From positions 62,001 through 126,000 of the forward strand of contig JAVBOA010000036.1 in assembly GCA_031551135.1 (NCBI GenBank): 64,000 nucleotides of DNA. The letters run 5' to 3'. The translations under genes were made by a program, and so were the position numbers. The notes beneath the pieces are model-generated. The model ran no database searches. It saw only the letters and a list, made by a program, of their open reading frames with translations, and was not told the DNA's origin. The DNA comes from JAITVM01 sp031551135 (GTDB lineage Bacteria; Bacillota; Clostridia; Lachnospirales; JAITVM01). This document shows positions 43,361 through 52,283 of this stretch, piece after piece (position 1 is the first letter of the stretch; the number at the start of each line of letters is the position of its first letter).

Positions 43361-43390
43361 AAAAAAACGGCGCAATGCGCCGTTTTTTTT
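43361..43390. terminator. Strong bidirectional terminator
   Basis: AAAAAAACGGCGCA / TGCGCCGTTTTTTTT, an almost perfect palindrome between convergent genes. Confidence 0.9.
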
Positions 43391-43398
43391 GATCATAA

Positions 43399-44433
43399 TT
43401 AATCATAATAAAAATATATTGAGCCGGAGACAGTCGAAGTTTTTACATTAAACTTAGATTTTGCGTCTACACGGACATCAGAATTCGGTAGATTTCCGTC
43501 CAAGGAATTAATAGTTTGGTCTTCATCAAAAAAGCAAGTTATGTTTCCGGAAACCGAACGTGTATCCAGATTTGCTTTTTCCATATATTCAAAATCCAAT
43601 GTTTGGTCTGCGCTGATTGTTTTGCATATTATATTTTTTGCAGAAATATCATCAGTATAAATATTGCCCGATGTACTGGAGATTGTAAGATTGTTTGTTT
43701 CGATTGAAGTCAAATCGATATATCCTGAAATTGTGGAAATATCTATAACATCATTTTTTTCGACTTCGTTGACGGATAAATCAGCGGAAGTACCGTTTAA
43801 GTAGACTTCAGAAATTTTGCAATCTTCAACATTTATATATCCATTTTCCAAAACGGCTTTTAGTGTTTTGGAATCTATATCGGAGATCCAAATGTTGCCG
43901 TTTGAGCCTTTTAAATTTATATCATTAATATCACATTTTTGCGGATTTATTTCGATCATAACAGAGTTTTGGCCATTTTTATTATCCACTGCAGACTGCG
44001 TCAGCAAAAAATTAGAATTTTCTGCATTAATAACATATTTACTCAAATCATCAGAATAAACCGTAATTCTTGCGGCGGTATCCAAAGAATTGTCTTTTAT
44101 AATATCTACGCTTAAATTTATGAAGTTGAGATTAATATTGTTTAAATCGTCAAAAATAAATTCCGAAAAGCCTAAAGAGTGGTATTCTTCTAATGGAACG
44201 GCCTCTGTAACTTCGACAGTCATTGCGCTGGGAGGAACGATGGGTTCGTCACCGTGCATATTGCTAATTTCATTAGTTTTAGTTGCAGAACTAAAAATAT
44301 TTTTTAAACTGTCCGCGAAATAATGATTAAATAAAGAGCTTATTCCGGATTTTATCAGCATCATAATAATAAATAAGACGATTGTAAATGTAATTAAATT
44401 ATTCTTACCGGACTTGCGTTTGTTTTCATCCAT
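43399..44433 (-). CDS. DUF4097-like beta-helix membrane protein
   Basis: A 344-residue protein with an N-terminal membrane helix (LITFTIVLFIIMMLIKSGIS). The outer part has repeating short strands such as GSNGNIWISDIDSKTLKAVL, ENGYINVEDCKISEVYLNGT, STISGYIDLTSIETNNLTIS and STSGNIYTDDISAKNIICKT, the S-x-S-G-x-I pattern of DUF4097 (LiaG-like) right-handed beta-helix proteins. Function unknown; family members occur in envelope stress loci. AAAGGAATTTTCC precedes the ATG. Confidence 0.72.
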   Translation of the reverse strand: MDENKRKSGKNNLITFTIVLFIIMMLIKSGISSLFNHYFADSLKNIFSSATKTNEISNMHGDEPIVPPSAMTVEVTEAVPLEEYHSLGFSEFIFDDLNNINLNFINLSVDIIKDNSLDTAARITVYSDDLSKYVINAENSNFLLTQSAVDNKNGQNSVMIEINPQKCDINDINLKGSNGNIWISDIDSKTLKAVLENGYINVEDCKISEVYLNGTSADLSVNEVEKNDVIDISTISGYIDLTSIETNNLTISSTSGNIYTDDISAKNIICKTISADQTLDFEYMEKANLDTRSVSGNITCFFDEDQTINSLDGNLPNSDVRVDAKSKFNVKTSTVSGSIYFYYD

Positions 44434-44552
44434 ATGGAAAATTCCTTTCTATCTATAATAAATCCGATTTTTAATATATACTGATATATATTTGAAATGT
44501 CTGCAAATACTTATAATATATATTTTTGATTAAGAAAGTACAGCATAAGTAA

Positions 44553-44595
44553 TTGACGAGAGAAATAAAAAATAATATACTTTGATTATCAAAGT
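44553..44595 (+). promoter_or_regulatory. fab operon promoter with FabT operator
   Basis: TTGACG (44553-44558), 17 bp, TATACT (44576-44581). Overlapping the -10 and start is ACTTTGATTATCAAAGT (44579-44595), a perfect 17-bp palindrome matching the known FabT box (Streptococcus, Lactococcus) of the form TTTGAnnnTCAAA. FabT would thus repress its own operon, enhanced by long-chain acyl-ACP. Confidence 0.85.
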
Positions 44596-44617
44596 TATTT
44601 TGGAGGTTTTGATTTGA

Positions 44618-45076
44618 ATGGATGATTCATTGAGCATTATAAATAAACTATTTGTAGATTTGTTTAACGATATTTTATCCATAGAAGAATTATCACTCAA
44701 AAATGCGTTTTTCAGCGATGTCTCGATTACTGAAATTCATACTATAGAGGCGATTGGGATTTCTGAAAGACCGACGATGTCTCAGGTCGCGAAAAAGCTG
44801 GATATTACGCTGGGTACTTTAACAGTAGCCATAAAAAATTTAGTAAACAAAGGTTTAGTAGAAAGATATTATTCGCAGAACGATAAACGAGTGGTGAATA
44901 TCGGCCTGACTAAAAAAGGACGCACAATTTTTCGGCTTCATGAGAAATTTCATAAGGAGATGATTTTGGAATCGCTCAAGGATTTATCGAAAGAAGAGAT
45001 TTCGATTTTATCGGGTACGCTTGATAAAATACATAAATTTCTTAATAATAAACTTATATCCATGAAGGATAATTAA
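44618..45076 (+). CDS. fabT: MarR-family fatty acid biosynthesis repressor
   Basis: A 152-residue MarR-type winged helix regulator. The DNA-binding centre is TMSQVAKKLDITLGTLTVAI KNLVNKGLVERYYSQNDKRV, with the D-x-R wing. Location as first gene of the fab operon, plus the FabT-type palindrome at its promoter, identifies it as FabT. GGAGG at 44602-44606 precedes the ATG. FabT represses fab genes when acyl-ACP is abundant. Confidence 0.93.
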   Translation: MDDSLSIINKLFVDLFNDILSIEELSLKNAFFSDVSITEIHTIEAIGISERPTMSQVAKKLDITLGTLTVAIKNLVNKGLVERYYSQNDKRVVNIGLTKKGRTIFRLHEKFHKEMILESLKDLSKEEISILSGTLDKIHKFLNNKLISMKDN

Positions 45077-45093
45077 ATTAAGGGGTGATTATT

Positions 45094-46068
45094 TTGAGCA
45101 ACATAGTAGTTTCGCAAATATCTGCTTATACCCCGTCAAATATTGTTTCTAACGACGATATTTCTAAGATTGTTGAAACAAATGACGAATGGATTTTTTC
45201 GCGTACAGGAATAAAAAACCGAAGAATTTCATTGAACGAAAACACTTCAGATTTATGTGCGAAAGTTTGCAAGGATTTAATCGAGAAAGAGGGAATTGAT
45301 CCAAAAGAAATTGATTTAATAATTGTTGCAACTATAACGCCGGATGCTTTGATGCCGTCGGTTTCTTGTATGGTTCAGTCGATTATAAACGCCGAAAACG
45401 CAATGGCTTTTGATATAAACGTTGCCTGCACGGGCTTTGTTTATGCGATTTCAATCGCTGAAAAAATGATGAAATCCGGCTTGTATAAAACGGCTCTTGT
45501 TGTCGGAGGCGAAACTTTATCAAAAATGGTAGATTGGACAGACCGTGGAACTTGCTGCCTTTTTGGTGACGGTGCCGGCGGAATTTTATTGAAACAAGGA
45601 AACGAGAATTTTCTGATTTGCGAGGAGTTGAGGGCGGACGGAAAGCGCGGATTGTCTTTAACGGGAAAAAATATTCCTCTCAGTAATTATTGGGTGGACG
45701 GAAAACCGGCAAGTGAGTTTATGCAAATGCAAGGCAGAGATATTTTTGATTTCGCTGCAAAAGCTGTGCCGCAAAGTATTTTGTCGGTAATGGAGAAATC
45801 CGGACTGACATTTGATGAAATCGATTATATCGTGCCGCATCAGGCAAATTCCAGAATTATTGATTTTGTGGCTAAAAAACTGAAGCTTGAAATGGATAAA
45901 TTTTTTATGAACATAAGCGAATACGGAAATACTTCGGCGGCCTCAATCCCGATTGCACTATCCGAAATGCTGGACAAAAATTTAATAAAAATCGGCAGCG
46001 GGCAAAAATTGATTTTAGCCGGATTTGGCGGCGGACTAACATGGGGCAGCGTAATAATAAAATTGTAA
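45094..46068 (+). CDS. fabH: 3-oxoacyl-ACP synthase III
   Basis: FabH condenses acetyl-CoA (or a branched primer) with malonyl-ACP to start fatty-acid synthesis. The 324-residue enzyme has Cys112 in INVACTGFVYAIS, the His in DYIVPHQANSRI and Asn in EYGNTSAASIPIAL, the Cys-His-Asn triad. NDEWIFSRTGIKNRR is a family signature. TTG at 45094 is 8 nt after AAGGGG; an in-frame GTG at 45085 overlaps that binding site. It is 17 nt after fabT. Confidence 0.95.
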   Translation: MSNIVVSQISAYTPSNIVSNDDISKIVETNDEWIFSRTGIKNRRISLNENTSDLCAKVCKDLIEKEGIDPKEIDLIIVATITPDALMPSVSCMVQSIINAENAMAFDINVACTGFVYAISIAEKMMKSGLYKTALVVGGETLSKMVDWTDRGTCCLFGDGAGGILLKQGNENFLICEELRADGKRGLSLTGKNIPLSNYWVDGKPASEFMQMQGRDIFDFAAKAVPQSILSVMEKSGLTFDEIDYIVPHQANSRIIDFVAKKLKLEMDKFFMNISEYGNTSAASIPIALSEMLDKNLIKIGSGQKLILAGFGGGLTWGSVIIKL

Positions 46069-46079
46069 AGGTGATAAAA

Positions 46080-47024
46080 ATGAATTTTGAAATCTGTGAT
46101 TTATTCAATATCAAATATCCGATAATATCCGGCGCAATGGCTTGGGTTTCCGAGCATAATCTTGTTGCTGCGGTTTCGGAGGCAGGCGGCTTGGGAGTTT
46201 TGGCAAGCGGAAATGCGGATTACAATTATGTTAAATCCGAAATTAAAAAAATTCGTGAAAAGACAGATAAACCGTTTGCGCTTAATATAATGCTGCTTTC
46301 GCCGCATGCGGAAGATATTGCAAGATTGGCCTGCGAAGAAGACATAAAAATAGTTTTTACCGGTGCGGGTGACCCGTCTAAATATATAAAATCATTTCAG
46401 GAAAAGGGAATTAAAGTCGTTCCTGTTGTGCCGTCGGTTGCGCTTGCAAAATCTATGCAAAGGCTTGGCGCAGATGCTCTGGTTGCGGAAGGAATGGAAG
46501 CCGGAGGGCATATCGGCAAGCTTACAACAATGTCGCTTCTTCCGCAAGTTGTGGATGCGGTAAATATTCCGGTTGTCGGTGCAGGCGGAGTCGGGGACGG
46601 ACGCGGAATGGCGGCGTGTATTATGCTCGGGGCAAAAGGCGTTCAATTGGGAACAAGATTTTTATTGGCTGAGGAATGTGTCGTTCATGAAAATTACAAA
46701 CAGGCGATTATTAAAGCCAACGATATAGATACGGTTATTACAGGACAAATTACCGGACATCCGGTTAGGGTTCTGCGAAATCAGCTCGCACGCAAATATG
46801 ATATTGTCGAAAAAGAAGAAATGAAAAAAGATACTCCGGACTTAAAAAAAATGGAGGAACTTGGAACAGGAACTCTGCGTGCGGCAGTGGTTGACGGCGA
46901 TGTAAAAAACGGCTCGCTGATGGCCGGTCAGATTTCGGGAATGGTAAACAAGCGTGGAACATGCAAAGAGATTATTGAAGAGATTATGGATGAATTTTAT
47001 TCGACTATAAATAAGTATCAGTAG
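46080..47024 (+). CDS. fabK: Enoyl-ACP reductase II (FMN-dependent)
   Basis: FabK is the NAD(P)H- and FMN-dependent enoyl-ACP reductase that finishes each elongation cycle in place of FabI. The 314-residue protein is a nitronate-monooxygenase-like TIM barrel: YPIISGAMAWVSEHNLVAAV, EAGGLGVLASGN, EGMEAGGHIGKLTTMSLLPQ, VVGAGGVGDGRGMAACIMLG and GVQLGTRFL are FabK signatures. The ATG at 46080 follows AAAGGTG. It directly follows fabH; in most relatives acpP lies between them but here it is absent. Confidence 0.95.
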   Translation: MNFEICDLFNIKYPIISGAMAWVSEHNLVAAVSEAGGLGVLASGNADYNYVKSEIKKIREKTDKPFALNIMLLSPHAEDIARLACEEDIKIVFTGAGDPSKYIKSFQEKGIKVVPVVPSVALAKSMQRLGADALVAEGMEAGGHIGKLTTMSLLPQVVDAVNIPVVGAGGVGDGRGMAACIMLGAKGVQLGTRFLLAEECVVHENYKQAIIKANDIDTVITGQITGHPVRVLRNQLARKYDIVEKEEMKKDTPDLKKMEELGTGTLRAAVVDGDVKNGSLMAGQISGMVNKRGTCKEIIEEIMDEFYSTINKYQ

Positions 47025-47049
47025 CTTTTCAAGCAAGAAGGAGTTTTGA

Positions 47050-47991
47050 ATGAAAACAGCTTTTGTATTTGCGGGTCAAGGCGCGCAATATTTTAATATG
47101 GGCAAGGAATTATACGATAATTATGAAATAGTCAGAAAAACTATCGAGGAAGCGAATTCGGTTCTGGATTTTAAAATCGAGGATTTGACTTTTTTCGAGA
47201 ACGAAAATTTAAATGTAACGGAGTTTACACAGCCGATTGTTCTTGCGTTCAGCATTGCTTTTTTTAGATTATTGACGGAATTAGGAATCAAAGCAGATTG
47301 TTACGCTGGATTATCTTTGGGCGAATATTCGGCGCTTGTGGCTTCGGGAGCATTGGATTTCAAACAGGCGGTTGCATTGGTGCGCAAGCGCGGAAAATTC
47401 ATGCAGGAAGCAGTTCCCGAAGGCATCGGCGGAATGACTGCCGTAATGAACGCAGAGCGTGAATTGATTATAAAAATTTGTAACGAAGCTTCGGATTGCG
47501 GAATAATTTCGGCGGCGAATTTCAATGCGCCCGGTCAAATCGTGATTGCGGGCGAAATAAAAGCTCTTGAAAAAGCCGAAACGCTTTTGAAAGAAAACGG
47601 CATAAAAAAATCCATTCGACTGAATGTGTCGGGGCCTTTTCATACTGCACTATTGAAAACGGCGGCGGATAAATTAAGCATTGAATTAAAAAATATTGAA
47701 TTTAAAAAAATGGAAAAACCGGTTATCACGAATCTTACAGGCAAAGAAATAAAAGAAAATGAAATTTCGGATACTCTATATAAACAAATTATGTCGCCGG
47801 TTTATTGGGAAGACAGCATAAATTATATGATCGAAAACGGTGCGACTCGTTTTGTAGAAATCGGGCCCGGAAAAGCGCTTTCGTCTTTTATAAAGCGGAT
47901 AAATAAAGATGTCACAATTTTTAATTTCGATAACCAAGAAAAACTTGATTTGATTTTGAAAGATGGGAGTGGTTTTTTTGTTTCAGAATAA
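47050..47991 (+). CDS. fabD: Malonyl-CoA:ACP transacylase
   Basis: FabD loads malonyl groups on ACP. The 313-residue enzyme has the nucleophile Ser89 in AGLSLGEYSALVASG, the oxyanion GQGAQ loop at the N-terminus (FVFAGQGAQYFNMG), and the catalytic His in VSGPFHTALL. GGAG lies before the ATG. The fabG start lies inside its 3' end. Confidence 0.96.
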   Translation: MKTAFVFAGQGAQYFNMGKELYDNYEIVRKTIEEANSVLDFKIEDLTFFENENLNVTEFTQPIVLAFSIAFFRLLTELGIKADCYAGLSLGEYSALVASGALDFKQAVALVRKRGKFMQEAVPEGIGGMTAVMNAERELIIKICNEASDCGIISAANFNAPGQIVIAGEIKALEKAETLLKENGIKKSIRLNVSGPFHTALLKTAADKLSIELKNIEFKKMEKPVITNLTGKEIKENEISDTLYKQIMSPVYWEDSINYMIENGATRFVEIGPGKALSSFIKRINKDVTIFNFDNQEKLDLILKDGSGFFVSE

Positions 47992-48703
47992 AACCGTGAT
48001 AGTTACGGGAGCTTCTCGGGGAATCGGCAGGGCGGTTGCATTAAAATTTGCGGAATCGGGAGCTAATCTTGTTGTAAATTACAATTCCTCTTATCCAAGC
48101 GATTTATTAAGTATATTCGCCGAAAAAAATTATAATTATTTGGCGGTAAAGGCTGATGTCAGCAAAATCGAAGAAGCCGAAGAATTGATTAAAAAAGCCA
48201 AAGAAAAGTTTAATTCAGTTGATATTTTAATAAATAACGCCGGAATAACAAAAGATAATCTCATTTTGCGTATGACAGAAAAAGAATTTGACGATGTTAT
48301 AAATATCAATTTAAAAGGAACGTTTAACACGATAAAATACGCTTCGAATTTTATGCTTAAACAAAAATCGGGCGTGATTATAAATATTTCGTCGGTAATC
48401 GGAATTATGGGTAATGCCGGGCAGGCAAATTATGCCGCAAGCAAAGCCGGAATAATCGGGCTTACAAAATCCGTGGCGCGCGAATTGGCTTCTCGAAATA
48501 TCAGATGCAATGCGATTGCGCCGGGCTTTATTCAAACAGATATGACCGATGTTTTATCGGAGGATATAAAAAATGAAATGCTCAAAAATATTCCGCTGAA
48601 ACGTTTTGGAACGCCGGATGATATTGCGGATGCATGTTTGTTTTTGGCAGGAAGCGGATATATTACGGGTCAGGTTTTGAGTATCGACGGCGGTCTTTTA
48701 TAA
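47978..48703 (+). CDS. fabG: 3-oxoacyl-ACP reductase
   Basis: FabG is the NADPH ketoacyl-ACP reductase. The 241-residue short-chain dehydrogenase has the TGASRGIGRAVAL cofactor motif, NNAGITKDNLI, Ser in INISSVIG, YAASKAG with the Tyr-Lys pair and RCNAIAPGFIQTDMT. TTG at 47978 is 8 nt from GGGAG; in-frame ATG at 47963 sits before that site and so is less likely. It overlaps fabD by 14 nt. Confidence 0.96.
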   Translation: MFQNKTVIVTGASRGIGRAVALKFAESGANLVVNYNSSYPSDLLSIFAEKNYNYLAVKADVSKIEEAEELIKKAKEKFNSVDILINNAGITKDNLILRMTEKEFDDVININLKGTFNTIKYASNFMLKQKSGVIINISSVIGIMGNAGQANYAASKAGIIGLTKSVARELASRNIRCNAIAPGFIQTDMTDVLSEDIKNEMLKNIPLKRFGTPDDIADACLFLAGSGYITGQVLSIDGGLL

Positions 48704-48724
48704 TTGATATAATGGAGGAATTTT

Positions 48725-49960
48725 ATGAATAGAAGAGTTGTAATTACGGGTATCGGAAATATTACACCGCTGGGAAATACGGTCAGCGAGTTTTGGGAAA
48801 ATATCAAAAACAGCAAAAACGGAATTGATTTTATAACAAAATTTGACACTTCTGATTGCGAAAATAAAATTGCCGCAGAAGTGAAAAATTTTCAGCCAAC
48901 GGATTATATGGAAAAAAAATTGACAAAAAGATATGATTTATTTACTCAATACGGCGTGGCTTCGGCAGTTCAGGCTTTTAATGACAGCGAAATAAAATCG
49001 GACGAAATAAACGCCGACCGTTTTGGAATTATTTACGGCTCGGGAATCGGCGGACTTAACACAATGGAAGAGCAGATAATTAAAATGCATGAAAAAGGAC
49101 CTTCCAGAATTGCGCCGCTTTTTATTCCGATGTCAATTGTAAATATGGCGGCGGGAAATATCGCGATTCATTTGGGCGCAAAAGGAATCTGCACTTGTAC
49201 GGTGACCGCCTGCGCCACAGCGACAAATTGTATCGGCGAAGCTTTTCGTAGCATAAAACATGGTTATCATGATATAATTGTATCCGGAGGCGCAGAAGCT
49301 TCGATTGACAAAATCGGAATCGGCGGATTTACCTCGATTATGGCACTTTCGCCGTCAAAAGATATCAACCGCGCGTCGATTCCTTTCGACAAAGAAAGAA
49401 ATGGTTTTGTTATGGGTGAAGGCGCGGGCGCATTGGTTTTGGAAGAGCTTGAACACGCTCAGAAGCGCGGTGCGAAAATATATGCGGAAATTGTCGGATA
49501 CGGCACAACTTGCGACGCTTATCATATGACAGCGCCGTCTCCGGACGGAAGCGGTGCAAGCAAAGCTATGCAGATGGCGATAAACGAGGCGGGTATTTCG
49601 AATAATGAAATCTCGTATATAAACGCTCACGGAACTTCCACAATGCCGAACGACTCGGCGGAGACAAACGCGATTAAGAGTGTTTTCAAAGAATACGCGT
49701 ACGAATTATTAATCAGCTCTACAAAATCCATGACAGGGCATCTTTTGGGCGCGGCAGGCGCTGTTGAAGCGATAATAGCAATAAAATCACTTCAGGATAA
49801 TTTTGTACCGCCGACAATTAATTATAAAGAAAAAGATCCGGTATGTGATTTAAATTATGTGCCAAACACGGGCGTAAGCCATGAAAATAAATATGTTTTG
49901 AGCAATTCATTTGGTTTCGGCGGGCATAACGCTGTGCTATGCTTTAAAAAATGGGAGTGA
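48725..49960 (+). CDS. fabF: 3-oxoacyl-ACP synthase II
   Basis: FabF elongates acyl-ACP with malonyl-ACP. The 411-residue thiolase-fold enzyme has Cys163 in CTVTACATATNCIGEAF, His in NAHGTSTMPND and TKSMTGHLLGAAGAVEAII, and the SNSFGFGGHNAVL C-terminus. AATGGAGGAATTTT lies before the ATG. Overlap with the next gene's upstream frame is only apparent; accB starts 4 nt after the stop. Confidence 0.96.
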   Translation: MNRRVVITGIGNITPLGNTVSEFWENIKNSKNGIDFITKFDTSDCENKIAAEVKNFQPTDYMEKKLTKRYDLFTQYGVASAVQAFNDSEIKSDEINADRFGIIYGSGIGGLNTMEEQIIKMHEKGPSRIAPLFIPMSIVNMAAGNIAIHLGAKGICTCTVTACATATNCIGEAFRSIKHGYHDIIVSGGAEASIDKIGIGGFTSIMALSPSKDINRASIPFDKERNGFVMGEGAGALVLEELEHAQKRGAKIYAEIVGYGTTCDAYHMTAPSPDGSGASKAMQMAINEAGISNNEISYINAHGTSTMPNDSAETNAIKSVFKEYAYELLISSTKSMTGHLLGAAGAVEAIIAIKSLQDNFVPPTINYKEKDPVCDLNYVPNTGVSHENKYVLSNSFGFGGHNAVLCFKKWE

Positions 49961-49964
49961 GAAA

Positions 49965-50420
49965 ATGAATTTTTCGGAAATCAAAGAACTGATAAATATA
50001 ATCGATAAATCATCATTAACAGAGATTGAGCTGAAAAATTCGGCGATTTATTTGCGTATGAACAAAAATAAAACAGCCGGAACAGAAAAAATATCTGTAA
50101 AAGAGAATTTAGAAAACAATTTTTCTGATATATCTGATATAATTGAAAAAGAAATTCCAAAGCCGCAAGAAATAACAAAAACCGAAGGTTTTTTTGTAAA
50201 ATCTCCGATAGTAGGAACTTTTTATGCGGCGGCTTCTCCCGATAAACCGCCTTTTGTTTCCGTTGGCGATATCGTGAAAAAGGGTCAGGTTTTATGCATT
50301 ATCGAGGCCATGAAAGTTATGAACGAGGTTTTGTGCGAACAAGAGGGCAGAATCGAGCAGATTTATGTTAAAAACGAAGATATGGTCGAATATGACCAGA
50401 ATTTATTTAGAATTGTCTAG
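49965..50420 (+). CDS. accB: Biotin carboxyl carrier protein of acetyl-CoA carboxylase
   Basis: A 151-residue BCCP. The C-terminal biotinyl domain carries IIEAMKVMNEVLCEQ with biotinylated Lys117, and KSPIVGTFYAAASPDKPPFV marks its start; the N-terminal third is the usual helical region and the linker is K, E, S and I rich rather than Pro/Ala. GGGAGTGAGAAA precedes the ATG, 4 nt after fabF. Confidence 0.95.
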   Translation: MNFSEIKELINIIDKSSLTEIELKNSAIYLRMNKNKTAGTEKISVKENLENNFSDISDIIEKEIPKPQEITKTEGFFVKSPIVGTFYAAASPDKPPFVSVGDIVKKGQVLCIIEAMKVMNEVLCEQEGRIEQIYVKNEDMVEYDQNLFRIV

Positions 50421-50431
50421 GGGCTGTTAAA

Positions 50432-50848
50432 ATGGATATAAAAGAAATTATGGAGATAATTCCGCATAGACCGCCGTTTTTGTTATTAGACAAAATTACG
50501 GAATTAACACCCGGCGAATCTGTTGTTGCCGTAAAAAATGTTACAATGAACGAATATTTTTTTCAGGGGCATTTTCCGGGTGAGCCGGTTATGCCGGGCG
50601 TTTTGATAATCGAAGCTTTGGCGCAGGCCGGAGCGGTCGCGCTTTTGTCATTGCCTGAAAATAAAGGCAAAATTGCTTATTTTGGCGCGATCGATAAAGC
50701 GAAATTCCGTGCAAAAGTCGTTCCCGGTGATACTTTGATTTTGAAAGTAAATATGATTCGACTTAAAGCAATGGCAGGAACCGCAAAGGCTGAGGCTTTT
50801 GTTGAAAACAAAAAAGTTTGTGAAGCAGAAATTACATTTTTGTATTAA
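50432..50848 (+). CDS. fabZ: 3-hydroxyacyl-ACP dehydratase
   Basis: FabZ, 138 residues, hot-dog fold. Catalytic His47 lies in FQGHFPGEPVMPGVLIIEA with Glu61, and IPHRPPFLLLDKI is the N-terminal signature. It is the only dehydratase of the operon, so it must serve both saturated and unsaturated paths unless a FabM/FabA is elsewhere. GGGGCTGTT precedes the ATG. A small hairpin (GATACG/CGTATC, 50861-50889) lies before accC. Confidence 0.95.
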   Translation: MDIKEIMEIIPHRPPFLLLDKITELTPGESVVAVKNVTMNEYFFQGHFPGEPVMPGVLIIEALAQAGAVALLSLPENKGKIAYFGAIDKAKFRAKVVPGDTLILKVNMIRLKAMAGTAKAEAFVENKKVCEAEITFLY

Positions 50849-50902
50849 GTATAAAGCGGATACGTTTCGTATGGGTTTCGGAATCGTATCAAAGGAGCAA
50901 TT

Positions 50903-52249
50903 ATGTTTGACAAAATTTTAATAGCTAACAGAGGAGAAATTGCTGTTAGAATAATCAGAGCCTGTAAAGAAATGGGAATAAAAACCGTTGCTGTTTATTC
51001 TGATAAAGACAAAGACTCGATGCACACGCATTTTGCTGACGAAGCAGTATGTATAGGCTCACATAAAGCTTCCGATTCGTATTTAAATATGTATAATATA
51101 ATTTCGGCGGCGTTTCTGACAAAGTCTAAGGCGATTCATCCCGGGTTTGGATTTTTGGCAGAAAATTCGGTTTTTGCCGGTATGTGCAAAGAATGTAATA
51201 TAAAATTCATAGGTCCGGATTCCGAAACTATAGAAATGATGGGAAATAAATCAAAAGCTCGAAAACTTATGATAGAATCGGGAGTCAGAGTTGTGCCGGG
51301 CAGCAAAAATATTTTGCCCGATTTGGATTCGGCATTAAAAACAGCAGAGGAATATAATTATCCGATAATGATAAAAGCTTCGGCAGGCGGCGGCGGACGC
51401 GGAATCCGAATTGTGCGCGAAAAATCAGAGCTGGAGCGCGCATTTTATCAAGCGAAAGCGGAAGCAAAATCCGCATTCGGTGACGACAGCGTTTATATGG
51501 AAAAATATATAGAAAACGCAAGACATATTGAGGTTCAAATATTAGCTGACGAATTTGGAAATACCGTGCATTTGGGTGAGCGTGACTGCTCGCTTCAGCG
51601 CAGAAACCAAAAAGTTTTGGAAGAAGCTCCGTCACTTGTTATTTCGGATGAAAAACGCATAATGCTGGGAGAGGCGGCTGTCAAAGCCGCAAAAGCCTGC
51701 AATTACAAAAATGCGGGAACTATAGAGTTTTTGTATGATTCATCGGGCGATTTTTATTTTATGGAGATGAACACAAGGATTCAGGTAGAGCATCCCGTAA
51801 CGGAAATGGTCACTAATATAGATTTGGTAAAGGAACAAATAAAAATTGCTTTCGGCGAAAAATTGGGATTTAATCAAAACGATATAAAATTTTCCGGACA
51901 TGCGATAGAATGCAGGATAAACGCCGAAAATCCCGAAAAGAATTTTGTTCCGTCGCCGGGAAAAATTAATTTTTTAATGATGCCTTCCGGTGGTTTGGGC
52001 TTGCGTGTGGATAGCTTTGTGTATTCGGGATATACGGTTCTGCCTTATTATGATTCGATGATTGCCAAAGTCATTACGCATGGAAAGGACCGAAGCGAAG
52101 CTATCGAAAAAATGAAAAGGGCGCTTTCCGAATTTGTTGTTGAAGGCGTGGAGACAAATATTGATTTCCAATTGGAAATTTTAAATAATGATGATTTTAT
52201 TAAAGGAAACACAAATACTTCTTTTCTCGAGAAAAATTTTAAATTTTAG
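50903..52249 (+). CDS. accC: Biotin carboxylase of acetyl-CoA carboxylase
   Basis: AccC carboxylates the biotin of AccB using ATP and bicarbonate. The 448-residue ATP-grasp enzyme begins FDKILIANRGEIAVRIIRAC, has HPGFGFLAEN, the flexible loop KASAGGGGRGIRIV, GERDCSLQRRNQKVLEEAPS and EMNTRIQVEHPVTEMV. CAAAGGAGCAATT lies before the ATG. Confidence 0.96.
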   Translation: MFDKILIANRGEIAVRIIRACKEMGIKTVAVYSDKDKDSMHTHFADEAVCIGSHKASDSYLNMYNIISAAFLTKSKAIHPGFGFLAENSVFAGMCKECNIKFIGPDSETIEMMGNKSKARKLMIESGVRVVPGSKNILPDLDSALKTAEEYNYPIMIKASAGGGGRGIRIVREKSELERAFYQAKAEAKSAFGDDSVYMEKYIENARHIEVQILADEFGNTVHLGERDCSLQRRNQKVLEEAPSLVISDEKRIMLGEAAVKAAKACNYKNAGTIEFLYDSSGDFYFMEMNTRIQVEHPVTEMVTNIDLVKEQIKIAFGEKLGFNQNDIKFSGHAIECRINAENPEKNFVPSPGKINFLMMPSGGLGLRVDSFVYSGYTVLPYYDSMIAKVITHGKDRSEAIEKMKRALSEFVVEGVETNIDFQLEILNNDDFIKGNTNTSFLEKNFKF

Positions 52250-52283
52250 AAACGCTTGTATTTTTAGGATTGGGGTGTAGTAT

